In this document: positions 44,064 through 52,771 of the stretch, piece by piece | Position numbering within the stretch: position 1 is the first letter of the stretch | Layout: each line of letters begins with the position of its first letter | Assembly: GCF_001399685.1 (NCBI RefSeq) | Contig: NZ_JTHN01000068.1 | Location: 1 to 64,000 of the forward strand | From: Paenibacillus sp. A3 | GTDB taxonomy: Bacteria; Bacillota; Bacilli; Paenibacillales; NBRC-103111 | Direction: 5' to 3' | Length of the DNA: 64,000 nt | Made by a program: the position numbers and the translations under genes | The notes under the pieces: generated by a model | The model's database searches: none | What the model was told of the DNA's origin: nothing | What the model saw: only the letters and a program-made list of their open reading frames with translations

Positions 44064-44381
44064 TCTTCGAAGAAGCGCCGATGCGCGAGACCGGATGTGT
44101 GCCGGCCGGGACCGGGAGCGGGAACGGCCGGCAGCCGGGGCACATCCCGGTGTGGAAGCATGCGAGGCACGTCAGTGCAAGCAACGAGCGGGCTCGGCGG
44201 GCTTGAAATTAGAGCGTTTGCATTGACAAGAATGGAAAAGCAAGCTAATATTTTATTATTGGTATATACCAATATGAATGGCGGGGCGACCCTCGCGCGG
44301 CTCGCCCGCGTCGAAAATGGTATATACCACTAAGTTCGCTAATCGTGCAAAGCAAACCCTTAATCAGGAGGAATGAGTCAC
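44064..44381 (+). promoter_or_regulatory. frlB2 control region with promoter and two FrlR-type operators
   Basis: Consensus promoter TTGACA (44223-44228), 17 bp, TAATAT (44246-44251). The palindrome TGGTATATACCA occurs at 44260-44271 and again at 44318-44329, 58 bp apart. Both lie downstream of the promoter, fitting a roadblock or looping arrangement. The first 150 bases are GC-rich with no gene. Confidence 0.8.
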
Positions 44382-45395
44382 ATGTTAAACTTTGATCGTC
44401 AGCGGTTCGTCGGCATTATGAAAGGGGCAGTCGGCCTCCGGAGCCAGATCGAACAAGCGATGGATGAAATTACGAAAAAACAGATCGACAACGTCTTTCT
44501 GGTCGGCAGCGGCGGAACGATCGCCATTAAGTATCCGTTCGAATATATCATCAAAACGCATTCCAGCATTCCCGTTTATGCGGAGATCGCGGCGGAGCTG
44601 CTGGTGGAAGGACACAAACAGCTGACGGACAAGTCTCTTGTCATCACCTCCTCTTTGTCGGGCACGACGCAGGAAACCGTCGATGCCGCCAAGTATTGCA
44701 GAGAGAAAGGCGCGACGGTAATCGGAATCGTCGGCGATGCGACAACGCCGTTGGCGCAGGCCAGCGACTACGTCTTCGCCAACGCGGCGGCCAACGATAC
44801 GCTCGTCGAGTCGTTCCATCTGCAGCTGCTGCTGATCGTGCTGAAGTTCCTGAACAGCCGGGGAGAATTTGACAATTACGCTCTGTTCGCCGACCAACTG
44901 GCCACGGTTCCCGAAGCGCTTGCGGCGATCAAAGAGAAGGAAGACGCAAGAGCGGAAGCCTTCGCGAAAAAATATAAGGACGAGAAGTATCATATGCTCG
45001 TCGGCTCCGGCAACCTGTGGGGCTGGACGTATCTGTACGCCATGTGTGTGCTGGAAGAGATGCAGTGGATTCACGCGAAATCCATCCATGCCGCGGAGTT
45101 TTTCCACGGGACGATCGAATTGGTCGAAAAAGATATGAGCATTATACTCTTTAAGGGAGAAGATGCCACTCGTCCGTTGATGGAGCGCGTCGAACGGTTC
45201 GTTACGCAATACTCGGATGAAGTCACGATCTTCGACGCGAAGAATTACGCGCTGGACGGAATCCATCCGGAATTCCGCGAGTTCCTGTCGACCGTCACAA
45301 TTGCAACGGTGATGGAGCGCGTCAGCGCCCATCTTGAAGTGCAGCGGAACCATCCGCTGACGACCCGCCGTTATTACCGCGTCGTCAAGTATTAA
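44382..45395 (+). CDS. FrlB-like fructosamine-6-phosphate deglycase, paralogue 2
   Basis: 337 residues, the same length as paralogue 1, from ATG 44382 (AGGAGG 10 bases upstream; ATG 44373 is too close). SIS motifs are VFLVGSGGTIAIKYPFEYI, VITSSLSGTTQETVDAAKY, HMLVGSGNLWGWTYLYAMC and FFHGTIELVE, with the tail HPLTTRRYYRVV. It differs enough from paralogue 1 (about half to two thirds identical by eye) to suggest a different amine specificity. It is a monocistronic unit with its own promoter, two operators and a terminator. Confidence 0.87.
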   Translation: MLNFDRQRFVGIMKGAVGLRSQIEQAMDEITKKQIDNVFLVGSGGTIAIKYPFEYIIKTHSSIPVYAEIAAELLVEGHKQLTDKSLVITSSLSGTTQETVDAAKYCREKGATVIGIVGDATTPLAQASDYVFANAAANDTLVESFHLQLLLIVLKFLNSRGEFDNYALFADQLATVPEALAAIKEKEDARAEAFAKKYKDEKYHMLVGSGNLWGWTYLYAMCVLEEMQWIHAKSIHAAEFFHGTIELVEKDMSIILFKGEDATRPLMERVERFVTQYSDEVTIFDAKNYALDGIHPEFREFLSTVTIATVMERVSAHLEVQRNHPLTTRRYYRVVKY

Positions 45396-45408
45396 GAAGA
45401 CGAAGAGT

Positions 45409-45442
45409 GGAATGAAGCTCCGGCTTCATTCCTTTCTTTCTC
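45409..45442 (+). terminator. Terminator of frlB paralogue 2
   Basis: GGAATGAAGC TCCG GCTTCATTCC, followed by TTTCTTTCTC. Confidence 0.85.
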
Positions 45443-45476
45443 GCAACGGATATCCTTCAAATACGGGAGTATGGCG

Positions 45477-47012
45477 ATGAAAAACAAGAATACGTACATC
45501 TATGCCGGAATACTGGCCGTGTTCGTCGCCGTTGCTCTCGGTGCTCCGGCGAACCCGGGAACGTACGGGGCCTGGTCCTTGATTCCGCCGGTCGTTATGT
45601 TCGCCTTCATTCTGCTGACCCAGAAGGTGCTGGAAGGGTTTGTATGGGGAGGCTTGCTGGCGGTCTTTATGAAATATAAGTGGGGCTTCCTTCTTACCTA
45701 TAACGAAAAGCTGCTGAAGCAGGTGACGACCGAAGGAAACCTGTGGCTGATCCTGGTCCTGCTGACGATCGGCAGCATCGTAGCGATTCTGGACAAAAGC
45801 GGCCTGTCCCGGCAATTCGGTCTGTGGGCCGGAAGCAGGGCCAAGAGCGGCAAGACGGCTTTACTCATCAATTACTTGATGGGCTTCTTCCTATCGTTCG
45901 ATCTTTATCTAAGCTCCTCGACCGTAGGCACCTGCATGACGCCGGTGAATGACAAATACAAGACGCCGAGAGAAAAGACGGCGTACGTTACGCTTTCGAC
46001 CGCCATTACGCTGACTCATTTGTATCCGATCGGAACGGGCGCGATCTTTATCGCGGGGTTATTGGTCACGAACGGATACGCGGCGGAGGGGGAAGGCATC
46101 CGGGTGTTTACCGGGCTGGTGCCACTGCTGTTTTTTCCTTTGGCTTTTTTATTGGTCACGCTTCTGAATGTGATAGGGGTTCTACCGAATATGGGCCCGA
46201 TGAAGCAAGCTTACGCCAACCGCGATGACGCCGAATTGAAAGCGGATTCGCTCACAGAAGAACAGGAACCGGAACGAGCGGCTGCAGAGCATGCTTCGGA
46301 CAGAAGCCAAGGCGATCCCGCCGGCAAACCGTCACCTCATCTCATTTATTTTTTCATTCCCATTGCGATCTTTATTGCCTCAACGATTTATTTCAAGTCA
46401 AACACCCAATTGGGCGCGTTTATTACGATTCTCGCCACCGGCGTCATTTACGTAGCCAGAGGCATCTTTACAGCAGAAACGTATATTGTCACGGTACTAG
46501 ATGGAATGAAAAATATGCTGGAGCTCGCCGTGATTATGGCTGCGGCTTTCGTGCTGGCGGACTCCATTACCGATATCGGCTTTACCAATTATGTTGTCGG
46601 AATTGTATCCGTTTTCGTCATTCCGAAATGGCTGCCGTTCATCATTTTCCTGGTATTCTCGGCTACGGAATTTTTGGTGACATTGAACTGGAGCCTGTAT
46701 ATTATGGCGATTCCCGTCCTTCTGCAATTGTCGGCCTCCGTCGGAGCCAACACGCCTTTAACGTTGGCGGCCTTGCTTTCGGCCGGCATCTGGGGCGCCT
46801 CCACTTGCATCACGTCCGATATCGGACTGCTGACGGCGTATTCCACGAAAACGACGGTGTACCGGCATTTCAAAACAAAACAACAACGCTTTATTTACCG
46901 GCATTCCGGGGATTTTTGTACCCGTCCGGGATTTGAACCGGTCCGCAGCCTGGTACAGTACGGTATTGGGGCTGCAGGAATTCCAGCGCGGCGACATCAC
47001 GGTCGAGTTTAA
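45477..47012 (+). CDS. NhaC-like/C4-type transporter with out-of-frame C-terminus
   Basis: 511 residues from ATG 45477 (GGGAG seven bases upstream). At least ten membrane helices of the Na+/H+ antiporter NhaC-type superfamily, with FLSFDLYLSSSTVGTCMTPV and a matching second half (ADSITDIGFTNYVVGIVSV, GIWGASTCITSDIGLL). After VYRHFKTK (about 46878) the frame reads an unrelated tail that overlaps, in another frame, the start of the VOC gene. The normal last helix is therefore lost, probably by deletion. Function is doubtful. Its place in the frl regulon suggests uptake of a fructosamine or exchange of an amine product. Confidence 0.7.
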   Translation: MKNKNTYIYAGILAVFVAVALGAPANPGTYGAWSLIPPVVMFAFILLTQKVLEGFVWGGLLAVFMKYKWGFLLTYNEKLLKQVTTEGNLWLILVLLTIGSIVAILDKSGLSRQFGLWAGSRAKSGKTALLINYLMGFFLSFDLYLSSSTVGTCMTPVNDKYKTPREKTAYVTLSTAITLTHLYPIGTGAIFIAGLLVTNGYAAEGEGIRVFTGLVPLLFFPLAFLLVTLLNVIGVLPNMGPMKQAYANRDDAELKADSLTEEQEPERAAAEHASDRSQGDPAGKPSPHLIYFFIPIAIFIASTIYFKSNTQLGAFITILATGVIYVARGIFTAETYIVTVLDGMKNMLELAVIMAAAFVLADSITDIGFTNYVVGIVSVFVIPKWLPFIIFLVFSATEFLVTLNWSLYIMAIPVLLQLSASVGANTPLTLAALLSAGIWGASTCITSDIGLLTAYSTKTTVYRHFKTKQQRFIYRHSGDFCTRPGFEPVRSLVQYGIGAAGIPARRHHGRV

Positions 47013-47256
47013 GGTCAGTGACGGCGGGCCGGTATTGGTGCTGTTCCAAGCGGAACAAGACGTTCCCGTGCGCTTTCCGAGCAACCGGCATATCGACGGC
47101 AACTTTTTTATTTTCAAAACGCCCGATGCGGAGGCCGCTCACCGTCGGCTGATGGATCACGGCGTCTCTGTTACCGATATTTTGCTCTACGAGGGAGTGC
47201 AAAAATATTTCTTTTTTGAAGATCCGGACGGCAACCGTTTGTCCGTAGAAGATTAG
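46891..47256 (+). pseudogene. VOC/glyoxalase-like protein lacking a start codon
   Basis: From 46891 the frame reads LFTGIPGIFVPVRDLNRSAAWYSTVLGL, a standard VOC N-terminus, but the first codon is TTA and no ribosome site precedes it. The frame continues upstream only through the transporter's AAC-rich junction. A TTG at 46933 would remove the first strand and its metal ligand. The later part (VPVRFPSNRHIDGNFFIF, KYFFFEDPDGNRLSVED) is intact. It seems fused out of frame to the transporter end by a deletion near 46870-46892. Confidence 0.65.
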
Positions 47257-47267
47257 GAATGAATAAA

Positions 47268-47279
47268 TGGTATATACCA
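47268..47279. promoter_or_regulatory. FrlR-type operator 7
   Basis: TGGTATATACCA 12 bases after the VOC stop codon and only 10 bases before a terminator hairpin. No promoter is seen next to it. Confidence 0.75.
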
Positions 47280-47285
47280 TAACCG

Positions 47286-47325
47286 AAAGGAACGAAGCTT
47301 CGGCTTTGTTCCTTTCTTTCCCTTT
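47286..47325 (+). terminator. Terminator after the VOC gene
   Basis: GGAACGAAGC TTCG GCTTTGTTCC, followed by TTTCTTTCCCTTTTT. It is almost the same hairpin as at 45409-45442. Confidence 0.82.
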
Positions 47326-47441
47326 TTGGAGAAGGCGGCATTTCGGAAAAATCGAACGGGAGGTTCTTGTCATCTTCGGCGCCGGTGCTATACTTGGTTT
47401 TTAGGCTTGTTTTGAGGAACATTCATCGAGGAATAGGGGAC

Positions 47442-48227
47442 ATGAAGGCAATGGCGTACAAAATCGTATTTTTTGATATCGACGGGACATTGGTCAACGA
47501 GAACAAGGAGGTTCCCCCGGATACGGTCGAAGCCGTCCGGGCGCTCAAGGCAAACGGGGTGGAGCCGGTCATCGCCACGGGGCGCCCCCCCTATTTTATT
47601 AAACCGTTGGCCGATCAATTGGGGATCGAATCGTTCGTTTGCATGAACGGCGCTTATGCCGTTTACCGGGGGAAGCCGGTATATAAACGGGTGATTCCGA
47701 AGGAAAGCATCGAGGCTCTGGTTAACCTGGCGGCAGGGCACGGACACTCGCTCGTCTTTGAAGGGGAGCATGCGTACTGCTCCGACCGGGCGGAGCATCC
47801 TTTTGTGACGGAATCGGTCTTGTCTTTAAAAGTAGAGCTTCCTGGACATGACCCGGAGTTTTGGAAAGCCAATGACATTCTTCAGATGTTTCTCCACTGC
47901 GAGAGCCATGAGGAGCACTTGTATCAAGGGGAGGTGCCGGAGCTCAAGCTGATTCGCTGGCATCCCAAAGCGATGGACGTGCTGCCGGCCGGCGGGTCGA
48001 AGGCGCAAGGGATCGAGGCGATGCTGGAGCGGCTCGGAATCACGCCGTCCGAGGCGGTAGCGTTCGGGGACGGCTTGAACGACAAGGAGATGCTGGAATT
48101 CGTAGGCCTGGGCATCGCGATGGGGAATTCGCATCAGGAGCTGCTTCCCTATGCCGATTATGTAACCAGCCATGTGGATGAAGGCGGTATCCGCAACGGA
48201 TTGGCGAAAGCCGGATTGATCGCTTAA
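47442..48227 (+). CDS. Cof-type HAD phosphatase
   Basis: 261 residues. Motif I FFDIDGTLVNENKEVP, motif II ATGRPPY, a C2 cap (about 90-190), and motifs III/IV KAQGIEAMLERLGI and AFGDGLNDKEML. Cof-type enzymes dephosphorylate sugar phosphates or cofactors such as PLP and FMN. ATG 47442 and ATG 47451 are both possible; GAGG at 47428 slightly favours the first. The gene follows the last FrlR-type site, but a terminator separates them. Confidence 0.87.
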   Translation: MKAMAYKIVFFDIDGTLVNENKEVPPDTVEAVRALKANGVEPVIATGRPPYFIKPLADQLGIESFVCMNGAYAVYRGKPVYKRVIPKESIEALVNLAAGHGHSLVFEGEHAYCSDRAEHPFVTESVLSLKVELPGHDPEFWKANDILQMFLHCESHEEHLYQGEVPELKLIRWHPKAMDVLPAGGSKAQGIEAMLERLGITPSEAVAFGDGLNDKEMLEFVGLGIAMGNSHQELLPYADYVTSHVDEGGIRNGLAKAGLIA

Positions 48228-48262
48228 AAGAAGGACGTGCGCGAAACCCCTTTTATGGTACA

Positions 48263-48646
48263 ATGGCTTGGAGAATGCGTTATGGAAGGAGCAGCGGCGC
48301 GAGCGATGAGAGGGGAGATCTGCCCCGATTGATCCGGGAGCTGCACGCCGCTGGAACGGTCGTGGCCGGAGTATGTACGGGCGGCATGCTGCTCGCCGAA
48401 GCCGGAATTTTGAAGCAAAAGCGAGCCGCCATGCATTACTTGGCGAAGGACGAGCTGAAGCGCTACGATGCGGACGTCCTAGTCTACCGGATTGTCGATC
48501 ACGGGGACGTCATTACGGCCAGAGGGGTGACTTCCGGCGTAGATCTGGCGCTGTGGATCATCGAGCGATTCGCCGGGGCTTCGATCGCGGCCGCCGTCGA
48601 ACACCGGATGGAGTACGAGCGGCGAGGCGTCGTTTGGAGGGCCTAG
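48263..48646 (+). pseudogene. DJ-1/PfpI-like protein, N-terminally truncated
   Basis: From about 48315 the frame reads PRLIRELHAAGTVVAGVCTGGMLLAEAGIL, the nucleophile-elbow region (Cys in VCTGG), then ARGVTSGVDLALWIIERFAG near the end: the C-terminal two thirds of a DJ-1/PfpI protein. The first 60-70 residues with the GG..P glutamate motif are missing, replaced by an unrelated short leader. Probably a non-functional remnant. Confidence 0.65.
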
Positions 48647-48777
48647 TTGACGGATGGTGAACGGGAAAAAGGGAGCGGGCGCCTTGAAACTGATGTCCAA
48701 GACGCCCGCTCCCGCTTTTCATCTCCTGCTCCGTACGAGCAGCAGGGTGCCGCGGGAGCTTCTTTATGCTAGCTTTC

Positions 48778-50073
48778 TTAGTGAGAAAGCGACAGCATTT
48801 CCTTCATATCCTCTTGAGCGTTGCCGATCAGCTTCAGTCCGAATGTGTCGACAAGCACGTTCATGACGCCCGGATTGATGAATTCCGGCGGTTTCGGGCC
48901 GATGCGGATATCTTTGATGCCGAGGCTGAACAGGCCGAGAAGGATCGCGACCGCCTTTTGCTCGAACCAGGAGAGCACGATGCTGACCGGCAGGTCGTTC
49001 ACGCTGCATCCGAACGCGTCGGCTAGCGCTAAGGCGATTTTGACCGTGGAGCCGGAGTTGTTGCACTGGCCCAAATCGATGTAGCGCGGGATGCCCGTAT
49101 CGGCAACGGTGCCGTAATCGACGTCGTTGAAGCGGAACTTCCCACAGGATGTCGTTAGGATCACGGTATCGTTAGGCAGCGAGGTGGCGAGCTCGCGGTA
49201 ATATTCGCCTCCGCTTCCCGGAGCGTCACAGCCGGCGATGACGAAGAAGCGTTTGATTTTGCCCGCTTTGACTGCTTGAATGATTTCCGGGGCCAGGCCG
49301 ATCACGGTCTCGTGATGATAGCCGGTCATGAGCGTCTGATCCGACTCAATCCGGGCTTCCGGCAGCGACAAGGCTTTCTCGATCAGCGGGGTAAAATCGT
49401 CGTTGATGATTTTTGTAACCCCTTCCAGACCCGCGATATCGTAGGAGAAGAACCGGTCGGCGTAGGTGCCTTTGATCGGCATGACACAGTTCGTGGTTGC
49501 CAGGATGGCGCCCGGGAACTTCTCGAACAGGCGGCGCTGGTCGTACCACGCTTTTCCGATGTTGCCCTTCAAGTGCGAATACTGCTTCAGCTTGGGATAA
49601 CCGTGGGCGGGCAGCATCTCGGAGTGCGTATAGATGTTGATTCCTTTTCCTTCGGTCTGCTTGAGCAGCTCCTCCAACGCGTACAGGTTATGCCCGGTAA
49701 CGACAATGGCATGCCCTTCGATGCTGTTCTGCGGCACGGCTACGGGCTGCGGGATGCCGAAGTGCGTCGTATGCGCCCGGTCCAGCACATCCATGATGCG
49801 GACGGCCGCCGAGCCGACCTTCATCGCCATGTCGATGTGCTCCTGCAGGTTGAAGTTGGAGTTCGTCAGCGTCATGTACAAAGCTTCGTGTGTAATGCGG
49901 TCGACCTCGGGGTCGGAATAGCCGAGCTGTCTTGCATGCGTGGCATAGGCGGCAATGCCTTTCAAAGCGAAAATCATCGTATCCTGCAGACTTGCAATCG
50001 TTTCATCTTTGCCGCATACGCCGATCACCTTACAGCCGCCTGTCGGGGTCTGTTCACATTGATAACAAAACAT
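48778..50073 (-). CDS. hcp: Hybrid-cluster protein (hydroxylamine reductase), short class
   Basis: 431 residues from ATG 50073 (GGAGGG seven bases upstream; the frame runs further left without a site). The N-terminal cluster motif is C3-x2-C6-x7-C14-x5-C20 (MFCYQCEQTPTGGCKVIGVCGK). Hybrid-cluster ligands appear in ATTNCVMP, VIAGCDAPGSGGEYY, TTSCGKFRFNDV and LGQCNNSGST. The length fits the short Hcp class lacking the three-helix bundle. Hcp reduces NO or hydroxylamine during nitrosative or anaerobic stress. FNR-like boxes upstream agree with oxygen control. Confidence 0.92.
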   Translation of the reverse strand: MFCYQCEQTPTGGCKVIGVCGKDETIASLQDTMIFALKGIAAYATHARQLGYSDPEVDRITHEALYMTLTNSNFNLQEHIDMAMKVGSAAVRIMDVLDRAHTTHFGIPQPVAVPQNSIEGHAIVVTGHNLYALEELLKQTEGKGINIYTHSEMLPAHGYPKLKQYSHLKGNIGKAWYDQRRLFEKFPGAILATTNCVMPIKGTYADRFFSYDIAGLEGVTKIINDDFTPLIEKALSLPEARIESDQTLMTGYHHETVIGLAPEIIQAVKAGKIKRFFVIAGCDAPGSGGEYYRELATSLPNDTVILTTSCGKFRFNDVDYGTVADTGIPRYIDLGQCNNSGSTVKIALALADAFGCSVNDLPVSIVLSWFEQKAVAILLGLFSLGIKDIRIGPKPPEFINPGVMNVLVDTFGLKLIGNAQEDMKEMLSLSH

Positions 50074-50104
50074 CGCGAATCCCTCCGTTACGTTTGGTTT
50101 GCTA

Positions 50105-50154
50105 TGTGACAAGAGTAACACGGGGAAGCACGGAAATATGTGATTGAAAGCACA
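50105..50154 (-). promoter_or_regulatory. FNR/CRP-type boxes upstream of hcp
   Basis: TGTGA-N6-GCACA at 50139-50154 matches the FNR consensus TGTGA-N6-TCACA at 9 of 10 positions. A weaker site, TGTGA-N6-TAACA, lies at 50105-50120. Spacing places the first near -41 of a promoter reading into hcp. Confidence 0.5.
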
Positions 50155-50234
50155 ACAATGATGGCAAAGTCGCAACATCCGAGTCCGCTGGGCGGCAACC
50201 TACATTACTTATTTACGTAAAGGAGCGTACGAGC

Positions 50235-50870
50235 GTGTTTGGCATTCATCATTATTTCTTGTTTGTAATCGCTGGAATATTGCTTATCATGACCCCAGGC
50301 TCGGATACGATGTACATCATTGCCAGAAGCGTGGCGCAGGGCAGAAGAGCGGGCATCTGGTCCACCATGGGGATTGCGGCCGGTACGCTTATCCACACGC
50401 TGCTCGCGGCGCTGGGGTTATCTTTTCTTTTGGCGAAATCGCTATTGCTGTTTACGGTCATCAAAATGATCGGGGTCGCTTACCTGATCTATCTCGGGAT
50501 TACGATGATTTTGTCGAAATCCTCCGCCGTTGCATCGGACACCGGATCGCTGGAGCCGATGAGCACGCGCAAAATTTTCGTCCAGGGCATGATTACAAAT
50601 GTAACCAATCCGAAGGTAGCGTTGTTCTTTATCGCCTTCCTTCCCCAGTTTGTGGACAATCAGGCTCATAGTCCGTTGCCGTTCATGATTCTGGGCGCAA
50701 CGTTTATTTTCACCGGAATACTGTGGAGTATTCTCGTTTCGTATCTCGCTTCTTTTGCGACGGGAAAGCTAAGGAAAAACCCCAAGATCGGCCTATGGCT
50801 GAACCGGATCACCGGCGGCGTGTTCATCCTGATGGGAGCCAACCTGTTCCGCGCCAAAATTTCCAACTGA
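50235..50870 (+). CDS. LysE-family exporter
   Basis: 211 residues, six predicted helices, with the LysE/RhtB signature near the start (MTPGSDTMYIIARSVAQGRRAG) and QGMITNVTNPKVALFFIAFLPQF in the middle. It exports amino acids or homoserine lactone-like compounds. Start: GTG 50235 with AAAGGAG 10 bases upstream. Divergent from hcp; no regulator gene adjacent. Confidence 0.87.
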   Translation: MFGIHHYFLFVIAGILLIMTPGSDTMYIIARSVAQGRRAGIWSTMGIAAGTLIHTLLAALGLSFLLAKSLLLFTVIKMIGVAYLIYLGITMILSKSSAVASDTGSLEPMSTRKIFVQGMITNVTNPKVALFFIAFLPQFVDNQAHSPLPFMILGATFIFTGILWSILVSYLASFATGKLRKNPKIGLWLNRITGGVFILMGANLFRAKISN

Positions 50871-50905
50871 CAACAGAACCCAAATGTCCATTAGCGTAAA
50901 AGAAA

Positions 50906-51167
50906 GAGAGCCTCAGTGAAGCTCTCTCGAGCTTGTTGAGAAAGTGATCAAATGGGATTATAGAGGTAACGAAGGGGTGGGGTATCCACTTCCGACCACT
51001 CTTGTCTTCGGGAAATTTGATTGGAAGCCGCTTAATAGCGGACATTTCCCGAAGACAAAGGCGGCCGCTATCGCTTCTCCAGTGGATACCCCACCTCCGT
51101 ATGTTTCTCTATTTTTGCTTAGACCACTTTCTCAACACTCTGAAGAGAGCCTCAGTGAAGCTCTCTC
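50906..51167. repeat. 260-bp nested palindromic element flanked by identical hairpins
   Basis: The same 23-bp hairpin (GAGAGC..GCTCTC) is at 50906-50928 and 51145-51167. Between them three arm pairs nest in order: TGTTGAGAAAGTG (50934) with CACTTTCTCAACA (51125); GGTGGGGTATCCACT (50976) with AGTGGATACCCCACC (51081); TTGTCTTCGGGAAAT (51002) with ATTTCCCGAAGACAA (51044). CCGCT-4-AGCGG lies at the centre. No ORF is supported. It resembles a MITE- or REP-like intergenic element. Confidence 0.85.
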
Positions 51168-51181
51168 TTTTTTATTCAGGC

Positions 51182-51589
51182 TTATATCTGCAAAACCAGT
51201 TTGCCGACGGTGTTCTTTTCTTCCAAGAGAGCAAGAGCTTCTGCCGCGTTTTCCAGAGGATATACGCCGTGAATCTCGGCATGGATCTCTTTTCTTGCCA
51301 GCATGCTTAACGCTTCCCGCGCCGCTTTCCCGGTCTCAACGGAATTGCTGTCGCTGTATCCGCCTAATGTAAAGCCTGCGAGTTGACGATTGGAAAACCA
51401 TATTTCGTTAAAAGAATGCAAAACATCCTGTTCACCGCTTGCGTTTCCCACGACAATCAACTGCCCCAACGGACGAAGCACCTCTAAGCTTTGTTTACGC
51501 ATCGTTCCCCCGACCGGGTCAAAGACGGCATGAAGGCCCTTCCGTCCAGTTGCCTTCAAAGGTCTGCTCCACAAAATCTGACCGGACAA
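51182..51589 (-). pseudogene. C-terminal fragment of a zinc-type alcohol dehydrogenase/quinone oxidoreductase
   Basis: The frame reads GLHAVFDPVGGTMRKQSLEVLRPLGQLIVVGNASG and ends with YPLENAAEALALLEEKNTVGKLVLQI, the second half of an MDR-family dehydrogenase. The GroES-like domain and most of the Rossmann start are absent; the break lies near 51550-51590. The palindromic element stands next to its 3' end. Non-functional remnant. Confidence 0.75.
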
Positions 51590-52042
51590 TAATTCGTCAT
51601 ATCCGAAGGAAGCAGCCTTTCATTTTTTACGGGGTTGTTAACATTCAATTGACAATCCTCTGATAATCTCTATACACGCGGATGATTCACCAAACGTATT
51701 ACTTGAACCTCTTGACTATGGCGGGTCCCTTATTGGGGCGAGCCTGTTCTTTCTCTGGCAGCAGGCTATGGTTGAAGGCGAATCCGTCCGGCGGCCGGTT
51801 CATCAGATCGAATCCGCCGTCAATCTCGAAGACACCGCGGCACTGAGAGGCGGAAGTCGGAAGCGGAAAGACAATTCTTGAGATGCGGGAGTGAAAAGGG
51901 GGGATGCGGTTTGAATGTGCAATTTAATAAGGGCGCTCGAACTTTGCGTGCTTATTCTGATTTCAAAGAGAGGTTACTACGGGTTTCTTTTTGTTAAAAT
52001 TTTGCAATAAAAACGAAAAGGCTGGAATTGGAGGCAATTTTA
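51590..52042. other. Intergenic region with possible coding debris
   Basis: About 450 bases without a supported gene. A stretch at about 51681-51881 stays open on the + strand in one frame and reads like a protein C-terminus, but it has no start and no certain family. The right part is AT-rich and should carry the promoter of the 52043 gene. Confidence 0.45.
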
Positions 52043-52756
52043 TTGAATGAGTTACAGAATGCGCTACATGAGATGATTGAATCAGGCCCACAATCTAATC
52101 CTGCCTTGAATACAGTCATCAATGATTATGCTATGTATCATGCTGTACTCGTTATTGTTGGCGGAGTCCTGCTGATGATATTTGCATGGCTTAGCATAAG
52201 ATTTTGGGCAAAATTTAAAAGAATGCCTAAGATAAGCAAGTCAAAATGGAAATTTGAAAAAAAGGTATACTTTTCTTTTGGAATTCTGAGTTGTAGTGTC
52301 GCTTTATTGATGATTTTGGTTGTTGTGGCAAACGCTACAAATACATTTAATCCGTTACATGGGTTTTCTTTGCTTGTTGGTTCGTTTGAAATATCAAATG
52401 GAGAAACATACAAGGGTGAATTGCGCTATGCTTTTATTGAATGGATAAAATCAGGTAATGAAAATATTCCGTCCATCCTTAAGCAACAGATTAATGAACG
52501 TATTGAGTTTCATACTACAAAAGCAATTGTTTGTGGGGTTTTGTTTATCATATTTGTGGCGCTTAGTAGATTTCTTTGGAACGCATTAATAAAAAGGACT
52601 AAAGAAATTGATTCAAAATGGAGATATAAAGAAAATGCATACTTTATTTTTGGAATTGCCACGGTTGTACTTTCTCTGTTATTGATGGTGATAGTTGTAG
52701 CAAATATGCAAGGAGCATTTGCGCCTTTGGCCGCATTTTTAGGAGGTTTGTTATGA
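52043..52756 (+). CDS. Four-helix membrane protein with internal duplication
   Basis: 237 residues from TTG 52043 (GGAGG eight bases upstream). Four membrane segments sit in two similar halves. The pair VIVGGVLLMIFAWLSIRFW and YFSFGILSCSVALLMILVVVANA in the first half recurs as IVCGVLFIIFVALSRFLW and YFIFGIATVVLSLLLMVIVVANM in the second, each preceded by a short helix with His (YHAV / FHTT). The gene looks like a tandem duplication of a two-helix unit. No family was recognised. AT-rich compared with the surroundings. Confidence 0.75.
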   Translation: MNELQNALHEMIESGPQSNPALNTVINDYAMYHAVLVIVGGVLLMIFAWLSIRFWAKFKRMPKISKSKWKFEKKVYFSFGILSCSVALLMILVVVANATNTFNPLHGFSLLVGSFEISNGETYKGELRYAFIEWIKSGNENIPSILKQQINERIEFHTTKAIVCGVLFIIFVALSRFLWNALIKRTKEIDSKWRYKENAYFIFGIATVVLSLLLMVIVVANMQGAFAPLAAFLGGLL

Positions 52757-52771
52757 TTTTCACCGAACAAC

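Noticed and set aside
44385-45353. 322-codon minus-strand ORF opposite frlB paralogue 2
   Set aside because: Antisense shadow; the sense strand encodes a full SIS-domain deglycase.
51681-51881. Open stretch resembling the C-terminus of a LacI- or binding-protein-type sequence
   Set aside because: No start, no ribosome site and no motif strong enough to name a family; recorded only as possible debris.
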